NCBI GenBank assembly: GCA_023634235.1
Contig: JAMKCF010000002.1
Coordinates: 14,007,091-14,071,090, forward strand
Source of the DNA: Pisaster brevispinus
Taxonomy: Eukaryota; Echinodermata; Asteroidea; Forcipulatida; Asteriidae
DNA length: 64,000 bases
Direction: 5' to 3'
In this document: in pieces, positions 43,501 through 55,500 of the stretch
How the letters are laid out: the number at the start of each line of letters is the position of its first letter
How positions within the stretch are numbered: position 1 is the stretch's first letter
Notes under the pieces: model-generated
Databases searched by the model: none
Told to the model about the DNA's origin: nothing
The model's input: only the letters and a program-made list of their open reading frames with translations
Program-made: the position numbers and the translations under genes

Positions 43501-46500
43501 TGAGTGGTGTAGTGCTGTAGTGCATTGGGCTTAAATTTTGATGGCAAAATCATACGGGTGCAGGTTCAAATCCCGGTCATGACACTTGTGTCCTTGGGCA
43601 AGACACCTGTATAATTATAATTGGGGTACCTGTGAGGGCAGAGATGGTTCTTTGGTAATTTTTTCAGCATGATGCTCTACATATTTGGAAGCACAGGCAG
43701 CATACTCCCCAGGGAGCTGAGATGGTTTAAGGAACGAAATAAATGGCCCGGTGGCCCAGCTCATGTACCATGAACGTCAAAAATTGGCAGACACCAGTGC
43801 CGTATGTCCATTGTTTTATTATCCAATTGATAAAAATTGTAAAGTACAATGTCTATCAAATGTGACAAGGCCTCGTGCTTTAGCTTTTCATTTGTAAAGT
43901 AGCCCACCTGCGTCCAATTTCATAGAGCTGCTTAAGCACAAAAAGCTGCTAAGTAAATCAAAATGCTGCTTACCAGAATAAGGTTACCAGTCAAAACTAG
44001 CATGTCACATGTACAATGTGTGACTGGTAGCCTGATCATTTCTGCTCAGCAGAAAATGTTTCAGTAATATTTTACAGCTCTATGAAATTGGGCCATGGCT
44101 AGTAAACTGTGCGTATTATTGTTCACATCTGAAAAGGAAGACAAAACTTTCATTTTAAACAAGTGGGTTGCGCAGTTTTTAGTAGCCCACAGGGCAAGTT
44201 GAGAGGTGGTGTTCACTTGCCCATAGCATCTTTTACTCGACAGTGTACGCCAGGCTAGTGTTAAGGGTGAGCCCTGTGGGATACAGCTTGGAGTTATTTC
44301 TCACAAACATAAATAAAAAGAAACTCTGTTGATTTTTCTGCAAATTGTGCCACTCTTTAATTTTTTTCACAGTCCAGCAAATAAATTGCACCCAACGAGA
44401 ATTCTTCAGATTTGCCACGGCCGGCCGATCATTGGGACATCCCACCTGCGTTTAGCTATGACTCCTGCTGATGAAGCTACACTACTTGCATCGTCCGGCT
44501 CCTCCGTATTGATCCTCTTGCGTTTCTCGTTCAGAGCTGCTATGACTGCATCCCTATGGAGAGGGTTGGAACTCCCACTGTTCCGCTCCAGAGATAACCG
44601 ACGTAATCTGTAAGAGCCATCAAAATTAATTCTTAGAAGATGAAACTCACGATCATTGTTACACTTTTCTTTTCCTTGTACCGGACTTAAGTTTGATACC
44701 CAAATGTAAATTTGTTTGTGTCACTTCTAGTGCACCATACTTTGTATCCATGACCTTCATGTAGTTAGGGTTACACCTGCAGAGGCCGTGTGGGAATTGA
44801 AATCACAAGGACTGCATTTTCTTGGCACTCTTAATCCTGGATTATCAATGAACAAAAGTCAGGGGTGGTCATCTGAAAGAAAAATATAACTTGTTATTAG
44901 GAATGGCTTTTGTTTAACATTATCGCTGCAATGGGAATAGACCCCTTGCAATGGCCGCCACCACTTGCTGCCACCACTGGCCGCCACCACTGGCCGCCAC
45001 CAATGGCCGCCACCAATGGCCGCCACCATGGATGTCAAATGCGCAGAGTGTGTAAAAGCCATGCAGAACTCTTGACCAATGATCTTCTTTTGGCATCAGT
45101 GAAGGCGCCGTTTAAGCTTCTGCCGCCACATGCGGGGGAGAGGGGGGGGGGGTCTGTACAGGATTTGTTGCCATAAAAGCAACCACCACCACAAAACTTA
45201 CAGTGGACTTGCAGACCGTCTATTGTCTGGCCGCGCAATCTTCACCGTGACTGGACTATGAGTCCTGTCTCTGCCCCCTTTCCTGAGTGGGCTGAGGGAG
45301 AGGCCTGCCCCATCTCCGTAGAAGATGGAGCTCGCCGGCAGGAGACCCATGCTGGTTTGGGTATACTGAGGCTGATGGGTAGGATAGTGGCGATTTGTCA
45401 GGGGAAGCGAGATGCTGTTGTCGTGGTCCAAGGGAAACGTCATCTTGTGGATTGGTTTGAAGAGTTGCGGTGATGAACTGCAGTTGAGAAAGTGAGGGAT
45501 GAAAATGGAAATCCATCCAGTGAATGATAACAAATCGTAAAAAAAAAATAAAAACACCTGTAAAAATTGTAACTAAATATTAATAAATAAAAAAATGTAT
45601 CACCTTCATTTGTAAACAACAGATCTTACTTTTGATATTTGTTTGAATGACGGACATTTATAACTAACCGGCAGGGCCATTATTTATGCTATAGTATGAC
45701 GGAGCCAGACTACGCCTACACATATCTGTGCCACCATCGGTTCAGGGCAGTAAATTATGACCAACACTAACAACAGTAACTCTAAAGCCCAGTTCATGGG
45801 GCCATAATTGAAAAAATTAAGTGCATTAAATTCCACAGTAAGGTAGTTGCGAAAATCATAACCCTCCATCCTCCCGACGGTCAAGAGGATGGAGGGTACG
45901 ATTATTGCAACAATGACCTAAATTAAGTCGTGTAAGTAAGCACAATAAGCACTTAGGCAAATTTTCCGCATAAAAAATGAAGCCACCAATTTATCTCCCT
46001 TAATTTAGGTCAAATTACACTAAATTATATTCTTTCCTATCAAGAAGGGTTAACCAAATATATACAGCCAGAAAACAGGCAGATTTGAACAATTCTAAAG
46101 GCTTAAAAAGGTGTCCCAAAATCGCAAGGCGAAGTGAGATAAAAACAAACGTCATGTTGTTTCGTTTTCCTGCTAGTGTTTGTGTCTGTGTTGAGCAATA
46201 CTCCTAGCTACTCCTAGTCCTAGTCCTACCACTTGCTTGGTCATCGTTCTTGCGCATTGGAAAATTCGCTAGAGGACATTTTGATTTGTGAAAAGGGTAA
46301 TAAACGAAGATTGGTTGCTGCGGAAATTTTTCCGAGACGATAGCGGAACGAACCACATAAAATAGTTCTAGAAAGTAGGTTAAGGTTGGGATAACCGGAT
46401 TAACTTACTTAATAAAAGGATTCTTTGATGGCGAAATTAAAGGTGACCGCACATTTGACAGTGAAGTCCTGCCCACGCTGACATTACCAAGAGAAACCTG

Positions 46501-47079
46501 TCTAGGTGAAAACTTCTCTGTAAAACTATAACTTGGCATGCTTGGTGAGTATGGACCTCTTGAAACATACAAATCTTGACTTCGATGGCGATGATCTGGC
46601 GACTTTGACAAAATTACCGGCTCGAAATGTTTACTCTTCCTCCATCCACTTTCTTCGGTTTTATATCCGGATCTTTGTAAATATTCTGACTCTCTTTGGG
46701 AGATTTTCTGATGTGGACTTATCGAGGAAATGATGGGGCTAATAACTGGTTGGGAAACGTAGTTTTTGAAAGGGCTGCTGCCGGTGCCGGGGCCTCGTTT
46801 ACGATCGGCTACGGCGCGATTGTCACCGGCGAAAGCAGTGATGATGATGTTGCCGCTATCAGTATCACGTTTGGCACGTTTTGCCGAGTGTGTGGCAACC
46901 GCATTTTGTTCTGCTGTCCCCGCTGTGTTTTTGCTGATTACGGTTGTGAACACCAAAACTGACGCGGTGAATGTCAACCATAGTAGAATTACTGATAGTA
47001 CACTTAAACTTAGACCAAAGTGAAGAAGAAATGGACAAATTATCCACAAAAAGATGAGCAGTCGACGTTCAGACATCAT
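37532..47079 (-). CDS. POM121: POM121-like FG nucleoporin of the pore membrane
   Basis: Exons: 47079-46409, 45477-45202, 44607-44446, 43439-43220, 42317-41991, 40581-40458, 40080-38554, 38145-37993, 37707-37532; all phases agree, 1211 aa (human POM121 is about 1250). POM121 anchors the nuclear pore complex in the pore membrane. Residues 1-50 are a long hydrophobic segment (two close helices or one re-entrant anchor) followed by a Lys/Arg/Ser-rich nucleoplasmic region with NLS-like KRAKR. The block RNAIDSSVSSSRRA (fourth exon) resembles the POM121 RNAITSSYSS block. The large seventh exon is FG-poor at first, then rich in FG, FNFG and SVFGTG motifs. The C-terminus ends in a basic tail (TQKRTSRLTRQNRQRSNRR), like vertebrate POM121. 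Identification rests on architecture and short motifs, so another membrane-anchored FG protein remains possible. Two starts (47079 and 47076) lie in tandem; the first was used. The last acceptor follows a pure C run. Confidence 0.75.
37912..37972. repeat. fragment of GGCCAAA-ended MITE
   Basis: Contains GGGTCGGTCGGGTTACGCC and ends TTTTTTTAGGCCTAA, resembling the right end of the element at 55807-56225. It lies in the last intron of the nucleoporin gene. Confidence 0.4.
38785..39410 (-). repeat. degenerate tandem repeats in FG region (about 264-309-bp period)
   Basis: The coding segment SVFGTGAAPAAG recurs with an offset of 309 bp (near 38791 and 39100 on the plus strand), and SLVPQSSAP recurs with an offset of about 264 bp (near 39067 and 39331). 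The copies differ by in-frame indels, so they are older than the 270-bp duplication in the same exon. Confidence 0.75.
39554..40094 (-). repeat. 270-bp in-frame tandem duplication in the nucleoporin FG exon
   Basis: Two copies, about 39824-40094 and 39554-39824, are offset by exactly 270 bp and look roughly 95% identical by eye. Each encodes the block running from PADKQPSSAPLGVSKTP to SGLKKLPA. The unit includes the last bases of the preceding intron (polypyrimidine tract and CAG), so the second copy carries a duplicate splice acceptor that is now read as coding sequence (FICTD). Confidence 0.9.
40135..40295. repeat. fold-back element, CAATTTCATAGAGCTG family, 5'-truncated
   Basis: Ends GCAGCTCTATGAATTTGGGCC and contains CCAGTCAAACATAATGCACA; the left terminus is lost. 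It lies just upstream of the large FG exon, in the intron. Confidence 0.6.
42545..42740. repeat. interspersed repeat shared with 58198-58375
   Basis: Blocks ATCAGGGAGATTTTCAAAC and CAGAATCAGGGAGAGTTGGC recur in reverse at 58198-58375 (CCAACTCTCCCTGATTCTGC), so one family lies in introns of two genes. Its class is unknown to me. Confidence 0.6.
42950..43130. repeat. fold-back element, ATGGCTCTGCTTAC family (reverse)
   Basis: Starts GGGGCCAATTTCATGGCTCTG and runs to CGTGAAATTCGCTTGACATA, matching the 13508 element in the opposite orientation. It is truncated on the right and lies in a nucleoporin intron. Confidence 0.65.
43505..43740 (+). repeat. tRNA-derived SINE-like copy
   Basis: GTGGTGTAGTGCTGTAG resembles an A-box, and GCAGGTTCAAATCCCGGTCA holds a B-box, followed by TGACACTTGTGTCCTTGGGC. 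It lies in a nucleoporin intron. Confidence 0.6.
43912..44097. repeat. fold-back element, CAATTTCATAGAGCTG family, complete
   Basis: Starts CCAATTTCATAGAGCTGCTTA and ends TACAGCTCTATGAAATTGGG, with a central ACATGTACAATGTGTGACTGG. This is the most intact copy of the family in the window. It lies in a nucleoporin intron. Confidence 0.75.
44948..45030 (+). repeat. minisatellite, unit TGGCCGCCACCA(A/C)(C/T)A-like
   Basis: About six near-identical 12-15-bp units containing GGCCGCCACCA. It lies in the second intron of the nucleoporin gene. Confidence 0.8.
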
Positions 47080-49566
47080 TGATGGTCCACATGCCTGTCA
47101 CACTGTACTACATTTAGCATTTGTCGATACCAGAATTAACAAATTATATCGATTCTATTTTATTTCGAATAAGGAGCTATACTTTTTTAATTTTGGCGTT
47201 TCATCGGTAATTTTTTTTATACTTCTGTTAATATTGTATTAAATTCAAACTTGTGGTATGGCATGTCGGTAGTATAAATTTATTTGGATAGATTTGAGGA
47301 TTTGTGTAATTTTAAGTAACACGGCCAGAAACCCGATTCTCCTTTATGGAGTTAAAAGAATCGATTATGCATGTGTCGTGCAGCGCAAGATAAAGAATAA
47401 TTTAAGATTTTTTTTCAAGCGGTGTTGTTTTACGATAATAAATGTTCATCTGACAAAATGATTACACATGTTCTTATTATTAGCTGATGTTATCTGGTGC
47501 TTCAAGCATTTGTCGATATTACTTTGATCATCTGCCGATTTTTACATGACAATCCGGATTAAGTACATTCTTCGGAATTAGTTTTTCGAAAAAATTTATT
47601 CAAGAAGGATTATGATTGGCCAGTGTTTCATTTCAAAATGTTATTATTTTTTTTGAAAATAGTATTTAGTGAGAAATAGTGAGAGTTATTGTTTATGATA
47701 ATTCAATTTGGAATAAATTATGCACACTAAATGTCATACGTTTGTTTCTAAAGTTTGGACTCAAAAGATTGAAAATAAAGACTATAACAGTGCCGTCGTC
47801 TTTTATAAGCGCGCTTTTCATTGGCCGATCAAACGGCGGCAGGGATTGAGCGGCCATTTTGATGTAGTAAAAAAAAAAAATAATTGGCAGGCTAGTTCAG
47901 CTCTGTTTTTTTAGCAAGCTTTGACCGAAAAATATGTGAGTATTGCAGAGTAATATGAGCATAAAATTATGTGCAAATTAAAGTAATACGTTTTCAGGAT
48001 ACAAATGAGATTACAGTTCTTGAGTGAAGACGAATAGAGGAGACAGTTTTAGGAATTTTCGAAGATTTTGTGTCCTTACATTTATAATAATTAAATGTTG
48101 TAAATTGTAATGAATGTCAATTGTCAAGACAATGATTGTCAACTCAAGTCTCAAAATTATCGCGGGTATCCTGTTAAATCCGCGGTATCAGAAAATTCAC
48201 TTTTTGCGGTGCCAATATGTCATCTGTCATGTCTGTCAACGGCTTTCGGTAACTAATATTTGTAATAACCCTTTGCCGACCTGGTATGGTAAAAAATTAT
48301 ATACAAATCTGAAATATTGCGGAAATTTATTAAATAAAAAAAACACAGTATTTTCCCGGCCCGCCGGGCTGACCGGACGAACTTTCGCTGTACCTGTGTC
48401 AAAAGTGCCATATTTTATAATTTAAATTTTCTCTTAAAATGTTGTTCTGTCCATTGAAATATCATTTTCCAGATCCTGTTTCACTTTTTAAGAAAAGGCT
48501 GACAAACAAAAAATAATGAGTCATGACATCGAAAGAATGTATTTTCTCCTTTATAAATAAAACTGAAAAATTATGGTGCCCAAACACCTGCCAAATAAGG
48601 TCACGAAACAAACAAAAAAGCAGAAAAAAAGAAAATTCAGCACTTTCGCTCTCTAGTCTATGCGCGTTTAGCACAAAGTACGAACTGACGCAAGGAGACT
48701 TGCTTGAGCAAGTTGAAGAATGCTTGCACTGTGAATGCATGCAGGTGCAGTTTGTAACAAGCTTGAGCAGCTGAGTTTTAAACTTGCGTGGGTCACTACT
48801 TTGTGCTTAATATTAATAACAGTATGGATGGATGGGTGTGCCAGACTACCTACCTAGTCCAAAAACAGCGTAGTGTCTTAAGAAATTGGGGAACAATTTC
48901 TGTATCTGCTCTGGCTACCACTTTTTCATTCATTATATGAATTGAGATAGTACGGTATCTTATTTAACTAAATGAGATATTACTTTTTATGAGTGAAAAC
49001 GAGGTGGCCGGAAACGGAATTTTCTGAACTTTGGCACTTTTTACTAAAGGGTCTTAGATTAAGAAATGATCAAAATGATTTGAGCAATTGTTATTTGGGC
49101 CTACGGCCAGCCCACAGTCCTTCTGAATCCTTCATTTCAGCGAAGAGCATTTATAGAAGGATTTGAAAATGAGACTGAGACCGAAGGTTGGGGTTTTCAT
49201 AATTATTGTAATAAATCAAAGGAAAGAATGTGTGAAATACTGTCAAGTCATGTATAGATTTAGATGTTATAATTACAGTTCATGTGTGACTGTGAGTGTG
49301 AGTAGTTTGTCTGGAGGCACCTTCCCTCTTTCGATGACGAATTGCAGAAAACGATATAAGCCAGTATCTTAAAGCTGAGCCATGCTTAAACTAAGACTAT
49401 CTCAGCGCTCAGGCTTAGCCTGGGCTATAGCAGTAAATAGTAGCACTTGCAGGCTACTAAACTACAAATTATGTTGTTTCTTTTAAGTTTTATATCAAGT
49501 GCAGTGTGTATTTATTACTCTTAATTTATTCAAACTTTGCAGTGTCACACACCAACGACGTCAGCA
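47080..49566. promoter_or_regulatory. divergent upstream region of POM121-like and NCAPD2 genes
   Basis: The two genes are transcribed away from each other. At 47800-47870 lie GCGCGCTTTTCATTGGCC (an E2F-like core plus inverted CCAAT) and GCGGCCATTTTGATG (YY1-like). A donor-like GTGAGT at 47936 would end a non-coding first exon of NCAPD2; the next acceptor is at 49541-49542 and the ATG follows at 49567. The rest (47940-49540) would be its first intron. Only motif evidence supports this; the promoter of the minus gene is probably just above 47079. Confidence 0.4.
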
Positions 49567-52500
49567 ATGAGTTTTGAGTTTGTTCTGCCATTGAGTCACA
49601 AGGACCTACTTCAGAGCAGGGGTACCAACCAGTATGTTGTGGAAGAGGTGTACCCGGCTAGGCAGGTACCCGACAGGGTCTATGGGTGTAAGACTGCACT
49701 GAGGACTGAGGGTCCCTCGATGATCCTGGACCATTTTGATGGTTTCTACAGTTTACTCAGGTAACTATAATTAGGCCAAATAAAAAAAAATACCAGTTGA
49801 TCGTCCTGATTTTTCCCAAAAGAGGAGAATGAGGGCCTTTTTATTTATTTATTTATTTATTTTTTCCAAGATGGCCGCCAAGTATTTCAATTCAAACAGG
49901 CCACCGATTCTAAAATATCGGTAAGTTTACATGTGTACATCAAAAATTGAAAACATTTATGTCAAGGATGGATTAAAAATACAGACAAATATTGTCTTTT
50001 TTAGGAAAAATCGAAAATCAAAAGAAAAAGGAAAAAAAAGGATGCGGCCTCAAAAAAGGATGCGGGCGGGGACGATCAACTGATATTTTAAAAAATTTGG
50101 CCTTAGTACTAGTAGCCATGGTAGCTGCTAGATAGTTCTTGTAAGTTGACGTTAAAGCTACTCAATGAACTGGCTCATCCCACAGAGACTCCCAGTGAAC
50201 CTTGAGTAACGTTGTGCTAAACAGTGAATTGTTTTTCCTTGTATAGCATAGCAAAATGCTTCACAAAATGTATCAGTTCATACTCGAACAATCATCGCTC
50301 TTCAATTATTAGCATTCAGCGTGCACACAAAACATGTTCAGTTTAAATATTTTGCGAGGAAACATTTCTGGACAAAATCGTTCGCTGCTATATGCTGACC
50401 TCAGACGTGCAAACTTTCAGTGGATCAGCTCATTGCCTCTGTTTCTATTTTCAACTTTCTTCAACCTTAACTGAAAACTGAAAAACACTTGTACAAAGCT
50501 TTGTGTGCTAGCCAGTTTTCCTTTTTTGTTTTTGCAAAAACAAAGTTGCATATCTGTGGCCTGCTGCTTGGTTCTTTTGGTGATGAATGGTGGAAAGAGC
50601 ACATCTGTGAGGGGAAATACCAATTTGTGTTAGGCACATTTCATAGGGCACCAAGCTATAGGCAGGGGGCAGTATGAGGCAGTCTGGCCCCATTGCCTGG
50701 AGGCTGTGAAGTACATATGTACATGTTTCACAGGATTGAATGTGCTCAATCAAATGAACTCTCTGTGCATGTAGATTGTTGTCAACGTCATTTTTTTACA
50801 ATGTACATTCTTACTTGATTTACGATGAATTGTTATTAAATCCATTCTAGAAATTTAAGACTTTGGTTGAACTCGCATCAGATTGCCAAATTATTTTGCT
50901 ACAAATGGTATTATTAATCCAACACTTACCTTACACTTTGCTTTTGTTGCAGACATTTTAACGAAGTAGAACAGGACACGAAAGAAGAAGCATGGGAACT
51001 GTTACTGAAAGGTACTTGATAAAAAAAAGTGGAACCCTTTATTGCATTCTCCTCATTCTTCAATGAGTGTTTTTCCGTTATCCCTCACTTTTTTTTTTTT
51101 TTTTTTTTTTTTTTTGGGGGGGGGGTAGATAATATTGATTAACCCTCTTACTGTTGTTAATATTTTCTGGTGAGTTGACAAACCATTTGAAGGCATTCAG
51201 CTACATGGTTCGTGTATGGTGCACATCTGTGTACAGAACTAACTTTGTTTGTGTCTGCACTGTGTATGCGGCAGGGCTCGAATTCGGGGGGAAATTCCAC
51301 AAGACTGCAGGGGCTTGTAGCTCAAAATGTTTACTGGACCAGCAGCCGATTTCACGAAGCGCTAGGATTAATCCTATCTCGAGTTAGGATGAGTAACTGG
51401 TCCTAACTTAGGATTAATCTTAAGGTTTACATGTTACAGTGCAAGGCTGGGACTCGTCCTAAGTCCTAAGATTAATCCTAAGTTAGGAAGAGTTTGGTGA
51501 AATCGACAGCAGAATGTTCACAAGAAAGAGCTTTCCACACAGTTTTGCGTGTACATTGTTTTTATCTGAACAAGCACTCGGAGAAGATTTATCTCATTTG
51601 TCTTATGGGTTAAGTATATTTTGATACACAACGGAATTGTATTTACCCTGCCAGACTCAAAGTCATCATTTGAACATCAGTTCTTTTTCTGTTAAAGATA
51701 TTTCACAGTAAGGTGCAAGTATTAGTATTATTCAATTGAAAAACACAAGACTGCTGGACTTGCCAGGTCATGAGTTTACTGGCCCAAGGCTAAAATCACT
51801 GGCCTCAGGCCTGTGGTCCGTTGTCAAATTCGAGCCCTGTGCGGTATTCACCACATATTAATTGTGCAGACTGGCATGGTGCATATTTTTTCTTCTTTTT
51901 CAAATCTACAGTGGATATTATTGTCCAGCTGTACGGGGGTTAATCTTAATCAAGTTTCTTCAGCATTAATCTGTTGAGATTACCCAAGCCCCCTTAAACC
52001 AGGGTTCTCCCTGAATAGTTGTCTGCTGGCCAAACACTAGTTAAAACACCTGACATGCCTAGATTGGTTAGAATTCTCTCCAAGTCCATGTAGTCCCGCT
52101 GGCTAGTTCAGTGTTTAGAAGCATCCCTATTTAATATGACAAATGGATAGGTGAAAAAGCTGGTGTACCAGTGAAATGACAAGCTAACTGGTCCTGCTGG
52201 CTTGTCAGGGACGGGGAACCGCTGAAAACTTGGGTTAAACCAGGAGATGATCAGATTTTTGACAGTCTAGGGTCCACCCTAACCCCCTGGAGTTAATCAA
52301 TAGGATCCTTCCTCACTTTAACAAAGTCCAACAGAGCCCATCCATACTGTTGGTCTCTCATTATGGTGGTTGGTACACCTGATCCCATGTGCAGCATAAT
52401 CAGTTAGTAGTGGTGCAGTCATCAGTCCAAAGGAATCAAACAAAACAGGCATAGTGGATTTTGATGAGATCGGGGCTGGTTGGAGTTAAAGGTAGTTTCA

Positions 52501-55500
52501 TTTCTACGTTTTAATTAATGCCACCAGCTCAGCAGCAATTGTCGACCAAGCTCTCGTCTCTCCTGGATGACCCAGAGGGGCAAGCTGATGCCAAGCAGCA
52601 CCTCAACACCCTCAAGATGTTGTCTTACCTTCTCTGTCAGACGGCCGAGGCGTTTGAAGCAGACGCGTGCAAGCCGTCCACCGATACGACAGTCAGAGGA
52701 GGGCGAGTAAGTAGCCAATCAAATAGGTTTCTTGTTGCTCCTTAAAGTGGGTGGCCAACATTCTTGGGCTTGAAATTTACACAGGACCGCAGGCCTGAGG
52801 CTAGTCATTTTAGTGTGGGGCCAGTAAACTCTCGACAGGTCAAGTCCGACAGTTTTGTTCTCATTTGATTACTAATGCATTTCAGGCAGAAATATATCAT
52901 GGGAAGTTTTCCGCAATGACCATCTTTGTAGTATCTTTCTTTAACTTACCATGGCTGGATTTCACAAAGCGCAAAGATTCATCCTAAGTTGAGTTGTCTC
53001 ATTTGGCCATAGTGACTTGATTCGCACTTGAGATCAATCTTAGCTCTTTGTGAAATCGAGCCCGTGTAAGTTATGTGTAAACCAGGGAATATGTGTAATT
53101 TCAATCTCACAAAAATCAGAGAAATGCTTTGTAATCATTATTCATAACAAAACTTCATGAAGAGTTTTGTTTTCTTTACACAAGATGGCTCTTGTTACTT
53201 AGAAAGTTTTTTAAAGACCCAAATCTTCCTTTGTATCAGGGTCGAACTAAGAGTAAGAAGACAGCAGCCGGATGGGATTGGGAAGCTGAGAAGGAGCGTT
53301 TCTTACAAGGAATGTTTCACCTCCTCCAGTTAGAAGTCTGGAGACTGTGGGACCCGCCCATCGTGGAGGAAGAGTTTGTCAAGTAAGTGTGTCCCTCATC
53401 CGATAGTCATTGGTTATTATTTTTTGTATGCAGTTGGTGGGAAAGCTTTTTTCAGATTGTCATTGAACTAAAATCACTGAAATAATTTTCAAGCCTGATA
53501 CTTCACGTTGGTGATAATAGAGGCAGATGTCTCCATGCCCTTGGTAATTGCCTCGGTACCTCTTGAAAATGTTGCAGTACAAATTTTTTCCTCGTAGAAG
53601 TGCATGATATCGAAGGAAAACAGCCTTGTCCTTACAAGAATGAAGTATCGGCCCCAAGTTGTAGATATTTTACTAAGTTTCTGCATTTATTAAGTTGCAT
53701 ATGTCTGTACAGTGGGAATTTAGCGGTAAGCAGAGCCATGAAATCGGGGCCCTCGGGCCAATTTCATAAAGCTGTCAAGCAGAAAATCCTGCTTACCAAA
53801 TTTCTTTATTTAGCAAGAAATGAGCGGGGTACCAGTGGCAACAATGTAAGCTTTACGGAATGTTGGTTGGTAACCTGTTTCTGCTAAGCAAGATTTTCCT
53901 GTGCTTAGCAAGTTTTTGTGCTTACAACAGGCTATATGAAATTGAGACCTGATCAGCTGAAAAAGATGCATGCCTGCATCTAGCTTCTCAAAGTCCCACG
54001 TTGGTAATGAGATGGTTTTGATTGATTCTTATATAGTCTTGTGAGCTGCTGCTGTTACAAACTGCTGGAGAATCCCTTGGTCGGGAGGAATGCTGGAACC
54101 AAAGAGGCGTTGTTCAGTCTGCTTGGCCTGCTCATCAAGAGGTACAACCATACATTGGGTGAGTAATAGGTATCGGAAAACAAAACAAACTGACGGGAAA
54201 GATTTTGTTAAGGTCAAACTGTGAGGCCGTTTGCAAAATACGAAAGAAAAATAAATAACTAATTATCTTGCCAAACCCATTTCCCAGTGCCAGTGTGAAC
54301 ATTGAGCTACGCAAGACCGGTGGTCTGTTTGCGATTTTCATGAAGTTTTTTTTTTTTTTTTTTTTTTTTTTAAGTTAGAGCCCTTTATGAGATTTGTTGA
54401 TGTTGTTTAATTTGCCTGCAGGAGCAAGTCTTAAGATTATCCAGCTGCTGCAGCACTTTGAGCATCTTGTCAGCCCAATGGCACAGGGGGTGCACACCAT
54501 CGTCACTCAATTCGGGGCCAAGAATATCGTCAGTGAAATCATGAGGTGAGCAAAACAAAATTCAAATCAGGGCGGTCATTACGATTTTTCTTTGTCAACA
54601 TATAAACTGTGCAATTTGGCTCTTGAAGGGACACAGTAATTTGTATCCTCTCTCTCTAGTTGACCGAGGTCGGAATCATGTTGAGATTTGCCCATTCTTG
54701 TCTATTCCCTCATTAAGTTGGGAAGATCAGCTGGAAGCACCCCCGATGTCCCTGGCAAATTTGTATTGGAACTTTGCAAAGAGCACTAAAAGCAAAAGCA
54801 TAGGTCACCACGGCAATTGCTTAGGGTGCTGTGGGTAAATTCAAGACTTGTACACCAATATTTGAAAATTCACAAATTAATCCAACAGGTTGTCTCACGA
54901 TATTATTTTGACCTTTGACCCCAGGGAACTCGGTAGTCTGGACCCGTATGACCTTGCGCGTGATAACAGCGGTACCCGATCCTACGCTGCTTTCCTCGTG
55001 GAGCTATCGGAGAAGATTCCTAATCTGATGCTGCCTAGCATCAGTCTGCTGCTGTGTCATCTTGATGGAGAGGTAGGAATCAGACCCACCCTTAACCACC
55101 CCCATCCTCCATGGCCCAAACACCCAACCTTTCCCATGGCAAAAATCAAAGTGAAAACTAAATAGATCAGTCTATTTCACTTTTGCCTATTTCCGATTTT
55201 TGACTATACAGTTCATAATCAGTGCTTGCCAAGTCCTCAGAAAAGAATACAATGTAAGAACTATGTCAAAAATGTTGCCATTATTAGAAAATGACCTTGC
55301 AAAGTGATTTGTTCATATTTGATGAGTTTTTTTACAGGTGAGTTTTTCATATACATGTAAGTGAGCTTTTCATTTAGATAAGTTGTTTAATCATGTGAGT
55401 TTGTATGAGTTTTTCATACACATGTTGATGGATTGTTCACATAAGACTTAAATGTGTTTTTTTATAAGTGAGTTTTTCTTATAAAATAAGGAAATCTTTC

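Noticed and set aside
52533..52706. Alternative acceptor for NCAPD2 exon 3 at 52533 or 52536
   Set aside because: Both put the reading frame into an early stop; the AG at 52526-52527 keeps the family alignment.
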